A stretch of DNA of 64,000 nucleotides from JAGNLM01 sp964439835. Its GTDB lineage: Bacteria > Pseudomonadota > Gammaproteobacteria > JAABTG01. A model generated the notes under the pieces. It was given only the letters and a program-made list of their open reading frames with translations. It did no database searches and was not told where the DNA came from. Position 1 is the first letter of the stretch, and the number at the start of each line of letters is the position of its first letter. A program made the translations under genes and the position numbers. The stretch is taken from the NCBI GenBank assembly GCA_964439835.1, contig CAYTPQ010000012.1, positions 6,849 to 70,848 of the forward strand, given 5' to 3'. Below are positions 51,362 to 59,888 of the stretch, one piece after another.

Positions 51362-54300
51362 ATGACCATTCTCACCTCCAGCCCGTCTTTCACGCTCGTT
51401 ACATCACGTCTGGTCGAGAGCGACGGCACCACCTGGCTCCCCGCCAACAGCGCCGCCTGGCTGGAGAGCGTGCCCACCGTCAGCGGCGTCGACCAGGTCC
51501 TCGGCTACGGCGAGGCCGTGCCGGCGTCGGCGCTGTTCACGCTGAGTGACCCGGACGGCAGCCCAACCCTGCAGTACCAGTTCTGGGACAGCCCCGGCGG
51601 CGGGTCCTTGCGGGTCGCCGGGCTCGTCCAACCGGCGGGCCAGGTGTTCTCGGTGGCCGCTGCGGACCTCGCCGGCACTGAGTACGTGGCCCACTCTACG
51701 TCCTGGGTCGAGACGCTCTGGGTCCGGGCCTACGACGGCCTCGGCTGGAGTGCGTGGGCGAGCCTGAGTGCGCGCACCAACGCCAGCCCGGTCTGCGCCG
51801 CGGCCGACCGCAACATCGACCTCGGCCAGTGGCGGGGGCTCTCGGAGTGGGTCTCGGTGAGCGACCCCGACGGTGACCCGCCGAGTGCGTTCGAGGTCCG
51901 GGACCTCGGCGCCGGCGCCGACAGCGGCCGGCTCTGGGGCAACGGGGTTGTCCTGGCCCAGGGCGGGACCCTGTCGGTCGCAAGCCTGGCCGAGGCCTGG
52001 GTCTGCGGCGCCCTCACCCCCGGCACCGACACCTACGAGGTCCGGGCCCGGGACCTCTATGGCTGGGGCGAGTGGGTGCCGTTCACCCTGACCACCCGCG
52101 CCGTGGCCAACCGGGCCCCCGAGGTCAGTCTGTGCGAGGCGGGGGTGCGGGTGGGCCTCCCGCTCGCGCTTGCAGACAAGGTGGAGGTGAGCGACGCCGA
52201 CGGCGATGCGCCCGTCGCCTACGGCTTCTGGGAGGGGTCCGGTGGCGGCTACCTGCGGGTCGGCGGGCTGGCGCAGGCCTCGGGCCAGGTGGTCACGGTG
52301 CCGGCCGCGCGGCTCGCGGACACGGTCTACGTGGGGGGCGCGGCGGCGGGCGCCGAGAGCCTCTACCTGCGCGCCTACGACGGCCAGGCCTGGGGGCCCT
52401 GGGCCAGCGCGAGCCTGTACAGCTACGCCCGGGCAACGAACTCGGCGCCGGCGGTGCTCCCCGGCGACCGCAACGCCGACCCCGGCCAGTGGCGCAGCCT
52501 CGCCGAGCTGGTCGCGGTGGAGGACGCCGACGGCGACCCCGCGCTCCGCTTCCAGGCGCGCGACCTGGACCTGGCGGCGGACGGCGCCCGGCTGTGGCAG
52601 GGCACGGTCGCCCCGCAGGGGGCGACCCTCACGGTGGGGAGCCTGGGGGAGGTCTGCCTCGGCGGCAGGGCGACACCGGGGGCGGACCACTTTGCCGTGC
52701 GCGCCTTCGACGGCATGGACTGGGGCGAGTGGCAGGCCTTCACCCTGACGACCCGGGCCTTCGCGAACCACGCCCCGGTGGCGAGCGCGAGCGATGCCGG
52801 GGTGCGCCCGAACCAGTCGGTGGCCCTCTCGGGCCTGGTGACGGTGACCGACGCCGACGCCGACGCGCCAGTATCCTACGGGTTCTGGGACACGCCGGGC
52901 GGCGGGTACCTGCGGGTCGCCGGCGCGGCCCAGCCCGCCGGTCGCGTCGTGGTCCTGTCTCAGGCCCAGTTCGCGGGCGCCGAGTACGTCGGCGGCACCA
53001 CCGCGGGCAGCGAGACCGTCTTCGTCCAGGCCTATGACGGCCAGGCCTGGAGTCCCTGGGCCAGCTGGCGCATGGACGTCCTGAACCAGGCCCCCCAGAC
53101 CACCTCGGCCGGTGGCTCGGTCCCCTGGGGCCACGTGGTCGCCGCCTCCACCCTGTTCAGCGCCAGCGACCCGGACGTCGACCCCATCGCCCAGTACCAG
53201 TTCTGGGAGAGCCCCGGCGGGGGCCAGTTGCGCCTCGGCGGGACCGCCCTGCCCGAGGGGCAGGTGGTGAGCGTGGCGGCGGCCGAACTCGCGGCCCTGC
53301 AGTACGTTGCCGGCCAACAGGCGGCAGTGGACACCCTGTGGGTGCGCGCCTCCGACGGCTATGCCTGGAGCGGCTGGGCCACTGGCCCGATCACCACCGT
53401 CGGCAGCGCGCCGCAGGTGCAGGCCAGCTACATCAAGGTCGGCAGCGGCCTCGCCACGCCGGTGTCCAGCCTCTTCACGGTGACCGACCCCGACGCCGAC
53501 GCGATGACCCTGTACCGCTTCTGGGATAGCCCCGGCGGCGGCTACTTCGCCCTCGACGGCCAGGCCCAGCCGACCGGGACCACCTTGACGGTGACCGCGG
53601 CAAACCTCTCCCGCCTGACCTACGTGGGCGCCGAGGACTACGGGCCGGACCTCGTCTACGCCGCCGCCCACGACGGCACCGGCTGGGGCCCCTGGGCCAG
53701 CTGGACCGTCGACTCGGTGCTTCGATTCGCCGAGTGGGAGGGAACAGCGGGGAACGATTTCCCGATTCTGCAGGGGCAACCGTCGGAGCAGATCTATTTC
53801 GGCCTGCAAGGCGACGACGGGTTCAGCGCACCGTATGAGGTCTACCCGTTCCTGATGGGGGGACAGGGTGACGACTACTACGGCACCTACTACAACGGCA
53901 TGGCGGGATTGGTCACCGTGTTCGAAAACGGAGCTTCTCCGAACGACGTGCTATCAATCGACATCCTGCTTGACGAACTGGGGGCCGCGACGATTGCCGG
54001 ACGCCACCTGGCCCTCACGGACGAGGCCGGAGACCGTATGATCGTCCTGATCGACTGGCAACAGCCGGCCAACCGAATCGAAATCTTCTGGGTTGCCGAG
54101 GGCGAGGGGGAGGACTTCTACACTTATCAAGTCTCCTACGAGGAGATGGTGGAGGCTGTGCGGGAGGCCGACGTCCAGGAAATCGCCTGGGGGGACGTCG
54201 GCTACAGCGATGCCTACGTCGACGAGGCACTCACTCACTATTCTGCTCGGGAGGCAAAGCTCGCGGGCAACCGAGGACCAGCTGTGACCACGACGGATCG

Positions 54301-55963
54301 AGTCGTCGGCCACGCCGGCAACTCTATCCCGCTCTCTGATTTGTTCAGCGCAAGCGACCCTGATGGCGACATCGTCGTTCGATACGAGCTTTTCCTTGGC
54401 TACAACAGCCCCCAGCCCGGCCACCTCCGGGTCAGCGGCGTAGCGCGGCACGAGCAACTCGTGACAATCGAGGCAGCGCAACTGCCGGCTGCGGAGTACG
54501 TTTCTGACTACGTCGGTGACATCTCCCACGCGCTACGGGTGCGGGCCTACGACGGCCTTGATTGGGGTGGCGAGAGCACGGTGTACGTGACTACGACCGT
54601 GAACCACAGTCCGACGGCCGAGACGACTCTGACCTGGGTCGAAGCTGGCCACTCGGTTCTCCTCGCACCCCTTATAAGCACTCGTGACTTCGACGGCGAC
54701 GCCATCGTGCAGTACGAACTCAGCGTCCAGTCGGGAGACACCGTCAGAGGGACCGTATACCTGCACGGCCAACCGCAATCGCTTGCAGAACCGCTGCTGA
54801 TCACTGCCGACGATCTGAATGCGCTGGCGTACGAGACGGGCCCCCAGGTGTCCGGACCCGACTGGTTCCTCGTAAGTGCGTCAGATGGCACCGCGTGGGC
54901 AGGCGCCTACCTCGGGATAGGAACCGAAGTGGCAGGCAACCTGAACCGCGCCCCAATCGTCGCCTATGTCTCGCAGACAGTCGTCGCGATGCCGGGCTCG
55001 GGCGTACCGCTATCGCAATGGCTGAGCAGCAGCGACCCGAATGGCGGTACCATCCTCAAGTACCGCGTCTACGACTCGCTCGACAGCCCTTTCAGCGGCT
55101 ACTACACGGTCAACGGAGCTGTCCAGACCGGGACTTTCGAGGTCTGGGCGAGTGATCTAGCGGATACGCGCTATTTTGCCGGTACCGTCGGGGAGACTTT
55201 GCAGGTCGACGCCTTCGACGGTAGCGTGTGGGGCAGCTCGGGTTCCGCCAGTATCATACCTTCGGCTCTAAGGCCACCGACCGTGGCAGCATCCGACCGC
55301 AGTTTCGCCCCCGGCACCGTGGTGACAGCCAGTGCACTGTTCAGCGTGTCCAATCCGGATGCCGTGGCGATTCACCAATACATGTTCCTTGATTCCGGAG
55401 GGGGTTCCGGAAGCGGGCACTTCGAGTATAGGGATATTACGAGGGGTGCCGGCATCGTTTTCCCGATGAGTGCAGGGGAGTTAGCGGACCTGGTCTACGT
55501 GACCGGCGCGACCGGGACGATCGACAACCTGGCAGTCTGGACGTTCAGCCAGCTGGCAGACTTTCCCTATTCGTGGGTTAGCAGCGGCGCGGCGCAATTC
55601 TCCGTCACGGCCGGTAGCCTCCCGCCCGACGGAGCAGGCGATAGCCTGGAGAGCGCGAGAACCCTCACGGTCGGCAGCGCACCCCAGACGTATCGGGACT
55701 GCGTGGGGGACACGGACACCGAGGATTACTATCGTTTCACATTGGATGGGCGAGCAAACGTCATCATGGGACTCACCGACCTATCGGGCAACGCCGACCT
55801 ACAGCTCCTCAATGCGGATGCCGCGGTGCAAGCGGTCTCCTCCTACCCCGGGAACAAATCGGAGATGCTTTCGATCGACGCCGACGCGGGGACCTACTAC
55901 GCACGCGTGGTCTCGATCGGTGGGGCGGATACCCAGTATGCCTTGACGCTGGCAGCGGCGTGA
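51362..55963 (+). CDS. Giant repeat protein, probable type I secretion substrate or surface protein
   Basis: 1533 residues from ATG at 51362 (GCGGAGGG upstream); no Sec signal. It contains about eleven degenerate repeats of roughly 100-110 residues, each with a SDPDGD-like turn, a FWDSPGGGYLRV-like strand and an ending like LWVRAYDGLGWSAWAS. Repeats 1-7 (to about 53730) are GC-rich and include two variant units (DRNADPGQWRSLAELV type) alternating with the main type. A non-repeat insert (about 53735-54270) has RTX-like GLQGDDGF and GGQGDDYY. Four diverged repeats and a C-terminal bacterial pre-peptidase domain (DTDTEDYYRFTLDGRANV) follow. The downstream ABC/HlyD genes are likely its exporter. 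Adhesin or matrix role is inferred. Confidence 0.82.
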   Translation: MTILTSSPSFTLVTSRLVESDGTTWLPANSAAWLESVPTVSGVDQVLGYGEAVPASALFTLSDPDGSPTLQYQFWDSPGGGSLRVAGLVQPAGQVFSVAAADLAGTEYVAHSTSWVETLWVRAYDGLGWSAWASLSARTNASPVCAAADRNIDLGQWRGLSEWVSVSDPDGDPPSAFEVRDLGAGADSGRLWGNGVVLAQGGTLSVASLAEAWVCGALTPGTDTYEVRARDLYGWGEWVPFTLTTRAVANRAPEVSLCEAGVRVGLPLALADKVEVSDADGDAPVAYGFWEGSGGGYLRVGGLAQASGQVVTVPAARLADTVYVGGAAAGAESLYLRAYDGQAWGPWASASLYSYARATNSAPAVLPGDRNADPGQWRSLAELVAVEDADGDPALRFQARDLDLAADGARLWQGTVAPQGATLTVGSLGEVCLGGRATPGADHFAVRAFDGMDWGEWQAFTLTTRAFANHAPVASASDAGVRPNQSVALSGLVTVTDADADAPVSYGFWDTPGGGYLRVAGAAQPAGRVVVLSQAQFAGAEYVGGTTAGSETVFVQAYDGQAWSPWASWRMDVLNQAPQTTSAGGSVPWGHVVAASTLFSASDPDVDPIAQYQFWESPGGGQLRLGGTALPEGQVVSVAAAELAALQYVAGQQAAVDTLWVRASDGYAWSGWATGPITTVGSAPQVQASYIKVGSGLATPVSSLFTVTDPDADAMTLYRFWDSPGGGYFALDGQAQPTGTTLTVTAANLSRLTYVGAEDYGPDLVYAAAHDGTGWGPWASWTVDSVLRFAEWEGTAGNDFPILQGQPSEQIYFGLQGDDGFSAPYEVYPFLMGGQGDDYYGTYYNGMAGLVTVFENGASPNDVLSIDILLDELGAATIAGRHLALTDEAGDRMIVLIDWQQPANRIEIFWVAEGEGEDFYTYQVSYEEMVEAVREADVQEIAWGDVGYSDAYVDEALTHYSAREAKLAGNRGPAVTTTDRVVGHAGNSIPLSDLFSASDPDGDIVVRYELFLGYNSPQPGHLRVSGVARHEQLVTIEAAQLPAAEYVSDYVGDISHALRVRAYDGLDWGGESTVYVTTTVNHSPTAETTLTWVEAGHSVLLAPLISTRDFDGDAIVQYELSVQSGDTVRGTVYLHGQPQSLAEPLLITADDLNALAYETGPQVSGPDWFLVSASDGTAWAGAYLGIGTEVAGNLNRAPIVAYVSQTVVAMPGSGVPLSQWLSSSDPNGGTILKYRVYDSLDSPFSGYYTVNGAVQTGTFEVWASDLADTRYFAGTVGETLQVDAFDGSVWGSSGSASIIPSALRPPTVAASDRSFAPGTVVTASALFSVSNPDAVAIHQYMFLDSGGGSGSGHFEYRDITRGAGIVFPMSAGELADLVYVTGATGTIDNLAVWTFSQLADFPYSWVSSGAAQFSVTAGSLPPDGAGDSLESARTLTVGSAPQTYRDCVGDTDTEDYYRFTLDGRANVIMGLTDLSGNADLQLLNADAAVQAVSSYPGNKSEMLSIDADAGTYYARVVSIGGADTQYALTLAAA

Positions 55964-56064
55964 GACGTATCGAGTCCCGATGCGTATGACACCTTCACAG
56001 TCGAACGTGGCGGCACGTTGAAACGAACACCCGCTCGCCTGCGGCGACGACAGGAGCACATACC

Positions 56065-56367
56065 TTGGTCGCAGAACTCTTCACAGACGGCATCGGCGAG
56101 GTCGCGATCACCGGGCCGGTGGTCCGGATCGACCTCCTCACGCTTTCGCTCGAGGACCGGGACGACAAGGGGCAGCCGAGGCCCGTACCGTGCCAGCGGG
56201 TGGTGATGCCCGTGGAGGGCCTGCTGCGCTCGTACGCCGTCCTGACCCAGGTGATGCGGGAGCTCGAGAAGCGCGGGCTGGTGCGCCGCGCGGAGGCCCC
56301 TGCCGGCGAAGCGGGCGCCGTGAGCCCCACGGCCAGCGGCCCAGCCTCGCCCAACTTCCCTCGATGA
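56065..56367 (+). CDS. Small protein of the secretion cassette, unknown function
   Basis: 100 residues from TTG at 56065, chosen because AGGAG lies eight bases upstream and no ATG fits. The core GIGEVAITGPVVRIDLLTLS, then RVVMPVEGLLRSYAVLTQVM and RELEKRGLV, looks conserved; the tail is Ala/Pro-rich. The arrangement (VRID... RVVMP ... helix) faintly recalls DUF3467 proteins, which is only an impression. It lies 101 bases after the giant protein gene and 13 bases before the ABC exporter gene, so it may be a chaperone or regulator of the system. Confidence 0.65.
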   Translation: MVAELFTDGIGEVAITGPVVRIDLLTLSLEDRDDKGQPRPVPCQRVVMPVEGLLRSYAVLTQVMRELEKRGLVRRAEAPAGEAGAVSPTASGPASPNFPR

Positions 56368-56380
56368 AGGGGGCTCCCGC

Positions 56381-58516
56381 GTGTCTGGCCGGCACACCGC
56401 CCTCGACTGCATCGTTGCCGTCGCCCGGCGTTACGGCGTCGATCTGTCGGCCGAGCGCCTGGCACACGAGCACGTACTCGCCGAGGGCGAGCCACCGACC
56501 GCGACGTTGCTGCGCATCGCGCGGGAGAACGGCTTCAAGGCCCACGCGGCAATCCTCGACTGGGATCGGCTGAAAGCCCAGCCGGCGGGCGCCTTTCCCG
56601 CGCTCCTGAGGCTGCGCAACGGCAACACGGTGGTCGCGCTCGTCTTCCGGCCCGACACCGGCGAGGTCGCCGTCGCCGACCCTCTGGCCGATGGGCCCGG
56701 GCCGCTGATGCTCTCACGCGAAAAGCTCCAAGCCGCGTGGGGCGGCGAGACCCTGTTCCTGAAACGCGTATTCCGCCTCACCGACGACCGGCAGCCGTTC
56801 GGACTGCGCTGGTTCGTACCGGAGCTCTGGCGCCAGCGGCGCCTGTTCCGGGACGTCGCGATCGCGGCCTTCACCCTGTACCTGCTGGCGCTGGCGCTAC
56901 CGGTGTTCTTCCAGCTCGTGATCGACCGCGTGCTGGTTCACCAGAGCTACTCGACGCTCTACGTGCTGGCCGCCGGCGTCGCGCTCGCCCTCGTCTTCGA
57001 GGCCCTATTCGGGTTCCTGCGCCAGTACCTGCTGCTCTACGCCACCACCCGGATGGACCTGCGGCTGTCGGCACGGGTGTTCGCCCATCTGGTGAGCCTG
57101 CCGGTGGCCTTCTTCGAGCGCACCCTGACCGGTGTCGTGCTGCAGCACGTTCAGCAGAGCCGGCGCATCCGGGAGTTTCTGACGGGCCGGCTGTTCCTGA
57201 CCATACTGGACGCCTCGATGCTGGTCGTGTTCGTGCCGGTCCTGATCCTCTACAGCCCGGCACTGACTGCGCTGCTGCTCGCGTTCTGCGCCGCCATCGC
57301 GGCGGTGATCACGCTGGTCATCGGGCCATTCCGCCGGCGCCTGACCGAGCTGTACCAGGCCGAGGCCGAACGCCAGGGACTGCTGGTGGAGACGATCCAC
57401 GGCATGCCGACGGTCAAGGCCTCGGCGCTGGAGGCGCGCCAGCGCAAGCGCTGGGAGGACCGGGTCGCCTATGCGACACGCATGCACTTCCGCGTGGGCC
57501 AGATCTCGGCCGGCGCCCAGTCCGCGACCCAGCTGATCGAGAAGTTGATGACCGTCACGGTCATCGTGGTCGGCGCGCACTACGTCTTCGACAACCAGCT
57601 CTCGGTGGGGGCGCTGGTCGCCTTCCAGATGATCTCGAACCGGGTGTCGGGCCCCCTGGTCCAGATCGTCTCGCTGGTGCACGAGTACCAGGAGGTCGGC
57701 CTCGCGGTGCGCATGCTGGGCGAGGTCCTGAACCAGCCGGCCGAGGCGGGCGCCTCCGGCCGCGGTCTGACGCCGGTGCTGCGCGGGGCGATCACCTTCG
57801 AGCGCGTCTCGTTTGCCTACGTCCCCGGACTGCGGGTGATCGACGATGTCAGCTTCCACGTTCTCCCCGGCAGCATCGTCGGCGTCGTCGGGCCGAGCGG
57901 CAGCGGCAAGACCACCCTCGCCCGGCTGATGGCCGCGCTCTACCCCGTCCAGGACGGCGTCGTTCGCTTCGACGGCGTGCCGGCGCGAGACATCGACCTG
58001 GTGCACCTGCGGCGCAGCATCGGCGTGGTGATGCAGGAGACCTTCCTGTTCCGCGGGACCGTGCGCGAGAACGTCACCGCCGGTAAGCCCGACGCCACGC
58101 TCGAAGAGGTGACCCGAGCCGTGCGTCTGGCCGGCGCCGACGAGTTCATCGACCGCCTGCCGGCCGGGCTCGAGACCCCGCTCGAGGAGAACGGCGCAAA
58201 CCTCTCCGGCGGGCAGAAGCAGCGCCTCGCCATCGCCCGCGCGCTGCTCCCGGACCCGCGCATCGTCATCTTCGACGAGGCCACCAGCGCCCTCGACCCC
58301 GACAGCGAGGCGATCGTCCAGCGCAACCTGGCGGCGATCGCACGCGGGCGGACTCTGATCATCATCACGCACCGGCTCGGCACGCTGGTGGGCTGCGACA
58401 CCATCCTGGTGATGGAGCGCGGACGCGTCGTCGACCACGGCCGCCACCAGGACCTGGCGGGGCGGGCGGGACTGTACCAGACGCTCTGGCGCCAGCAGGC
58501 GAGGGCCTACCGGTGA
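56381..58516 (+). CDS. Type I secretion ABC exporter with degenerate C39-like domain
   Basis: 711-residue half-transporter of the HlyB class. Residues 1-130 are a C39-peptidase-like domain whose catalytic cysteine position is replaced (RHTALDCIVAVARRYG), so it binds but does not cleave substrates. Then come a six-helix membrane domain (about 150-430) and an ATPase domain with VGPSGSGKTTLARLM (Walker A), LSGGQKQRLAIARAL, IVIFDEATSALDP and the H-loop ITHRLGTL. Start GTG at 56381 after AAGGGGG. It overlaps the adaptor gene by four bases (GTGA). Confidence 0.95.
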   Translation: MSGRHTALDCIVAVARRYGVDLSAERLAHEHVLAEGEPPTATLLRIARENGFKAHAAILDWDRLKAQPAGAFPALLRLRNGNTVVALVFRPDTGEVAVADPLADGPGPLMLSREKLQAAWGGETLFLKRVFRLTDDRQPFGLRWFVPELWRQRRLFRDVAIAAFTLYLLALALPVFFQLVIDRVLVHQSYSTLYVLAAGVALALVFEALFGFLRQYLLLYATTRMDLRLSARVFAHLVSLPVAFFERTLTGVVLQHVQQSRRIREFLTGRLFLTILDASMLVVFVPVLILYSPALTALLLAFCAAIAAVITLVIGPFRRRLTELYQAEAERQGLLVETIHGMPTVKASALEARQRKRWEDRVAYATRMHFRVGQISAGAQSATQLIEKLMTVTVIVVGAHYVFDNQLSVGALVAFQMISNRVSGPLVQIVSLVHEYQEVGLAVRMLGEVLNQPAEAGASGRGLTPVLRGAITFERVSFAYVPGLRVIDDVSFHVLPGSIVGVVGPSGSGKTTLARLMAALYPVQDGVVRFDGVPARDIDLVHLRRSIGVVMQETFLFRGTVRENVTAGKPDATLEEVTRAVRLAGADEFIDRLPAGLETPLEENGANLSGGQKQRLAIARALLPDPRIVIFDEATSALDPDSEAIVQRNLAAIARGRTLIIITHRLGTLVGCDTILVMERGRVVDHGRHQDLAGRAGLYQTLWRQQARAYR

Positions 58517-59877
58517 GCGGCCGGCTGCGCGCGCTGGTGGGCCGGCCACCCCCGCCCGCACGCGAGGTCGGACACGCGTTCCTGCCGGACGCGGTCGAGT
58601 TGGAGGCGAGCGAGCCCCCAGCCGCCGCGCGTGCCGTCCTCTACGGGCTCCTCGCCCTGGTCGCAGCCGCCCTGGCGTGGGCCTCGCTGTCGCGGGTCGA
58701 CGTGGTGGTGACCGCGCCGGGCAAGCTCGTCACGGACGCGCAGACCGTCGTGGTGCAGCCGCTCGAGACCTCGGTGATCCGATCGATCGACGTACGCGTC
58801 GGCCAACTGGTCCGCAAGGGCGAGGTCATCGCGACCCTCGACCCGACCTTCGCGGACGCGGACCTGGCCCAGGTGCGCCAGCGCATCGCCAGTCTCGAGG
58901 CAGAGATCGGGCGCCTGGAGGCGGAGCAGTCCGAGCAGGCGTACCGCCCGACGCCGGGCGACACGGACGGAGCGCTGCAGGCGGATCTCTTCGAGCGGCG
59001 GGCGGCGGAACACCAGGCCCGGGTCGCGGCGTTGAGCGCCGACGTGGCCCGCTACGAGGCGGACCTGAGGGGCACGCGGCGGATGCTGACGGTGCTCGCC
59101 GATCGGCTGGAGAGCTTGAAGCAGATCGAGCTGATGCGCGCGGACCTGAAGCAGCAGAAGTACGCCTCGCCGGTGAGCGTGCTGGAGGCGAGGGAGAAGC
59201 GGCTCGAGGTCGAGACCGAGTACGAGGCAACCGTCAACCGGAGCCACCAGCTCGAGGAGCAGGTGCAGCAGGCGCGGTCCGCCCTGGAGGTGTTCGTCCG
59301 GGGTTGGCGGCAGACGGTCCTCACCGATCTCGTCAAGGCGCGCCGGGACCGGGACGCCCTGCAGGAGAACCTGAACAAGGCCGAGCGCCGCAGCGCCCTG
59401 GTCGAGCTCCGGGCCCCGATCGACGCGACCGTGCTGGAGATCGGCAAGCGTTCGGTCGGCTCCGTGGCGCGGGAGGCCGAGCCGATCGCGACGCTGGTGC
59501 CACAGGGCGTCCCGCTGCAGGCGGAGATCCAGATCCCCGCGGACGAGATCGGCTTCGTGCGCGTCAACGACTCGGTGCGGGTCAAGATCGATGCCTTCCC
59601 CTTCCAGCGCCACGGGACCGTGGACGGCCGACTCACCGCGGTCGGGGAGGACTCCTTCGTCGCCGAAGGCGCCGGCCGGGGGCGGCCAATGACGAAGGCC
59701 TACTACCCCGCCCGGGTCGGCGAGCTGAGAAGCCAGCTGAAGGCGGTTCCGGCGGACACCCGCCTCGCCCCGGGCATGACGCTCACCGCCGAGATCAAGG
59801 TGACGGACCGTTCGGTGCTCTCCTACTTCGTGTATCCCCTGGTCAAGGCCTTCGACGAGGGGATCCGCGAGCCCTGA
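58513..59877 (+). CDS. HlyD-family periplasmic adaptor of the type I secretion system
   Basis: 454 residues. One membrane helix (about 37-58), a lipoyl/beta-barrel part with VVVTAPGKLV and VVVQPLETSVIRSIDV, a long coiled-coil (about 120-300; LEAEIGRLEAEQSEQ), the second lipoyl half LRAPIDATVLEIGKR, and the C-terminal family signature PGMTLTAEIKV. It links the inner-membrane exporter to an outer-membrane TolC-type channel, which is not encoded in the window. Start overlaps the exporter gene. Confidence 0.94.
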   Translation: MSGRLRALVGRPPPPAREVGHAFLPDAVELEASEPPAAARAVLYGLLALVAAALAWASLSRVDVVVTAPGKLVTDAQTVVVQPLETSVIRSIDVRVGQLVRKGEVIATLDPTFADADLAQVRQRIASLEAEIGRLEAEQSEQAYRPTPGDTDGALQADLFERRAAEHQARVAALSADVARYEADLRGTRRMLTVLADRLESLKQIELMRADLKQQKYASPVSVLEAREKRLEVETEYEATVNRSHQLEEQVQQARSALEVFVRGWRQTVLTDLVKARRDRDALQENLNKAERRSALVELRAPIDATVLEIGKRSVGSVAREAEPIATLVPQGVPLQAEIQIPADEIGFVRVNDSVRVKIDAFPFQRHGTVDGRLTAVGEDSFVAEGAGRGRPMTKAYYPARVGELRSQLKAVPADTRLAPGMTLTAEIKVTDRSVLSYFVYPLVKAFDEGIREP

Positions 59878-59888
59878 CGGAGGTAGCT

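Noticed and set aside
51404..53809. An 801-codon open frame on the minus strand
   Set aside because: It is antisense to the GC-rich repeats of the giant protein; the frame stays open because of third-position GC bias and repeat structure, and it shows no domain or ribosome site.
51540..55560. Regularly spaced repeats that could be mistaken for a repeat array
   Set aside because: They are in-frame coding repeats of about 105 residues in one protein, too long and too diverged for CRISPR.
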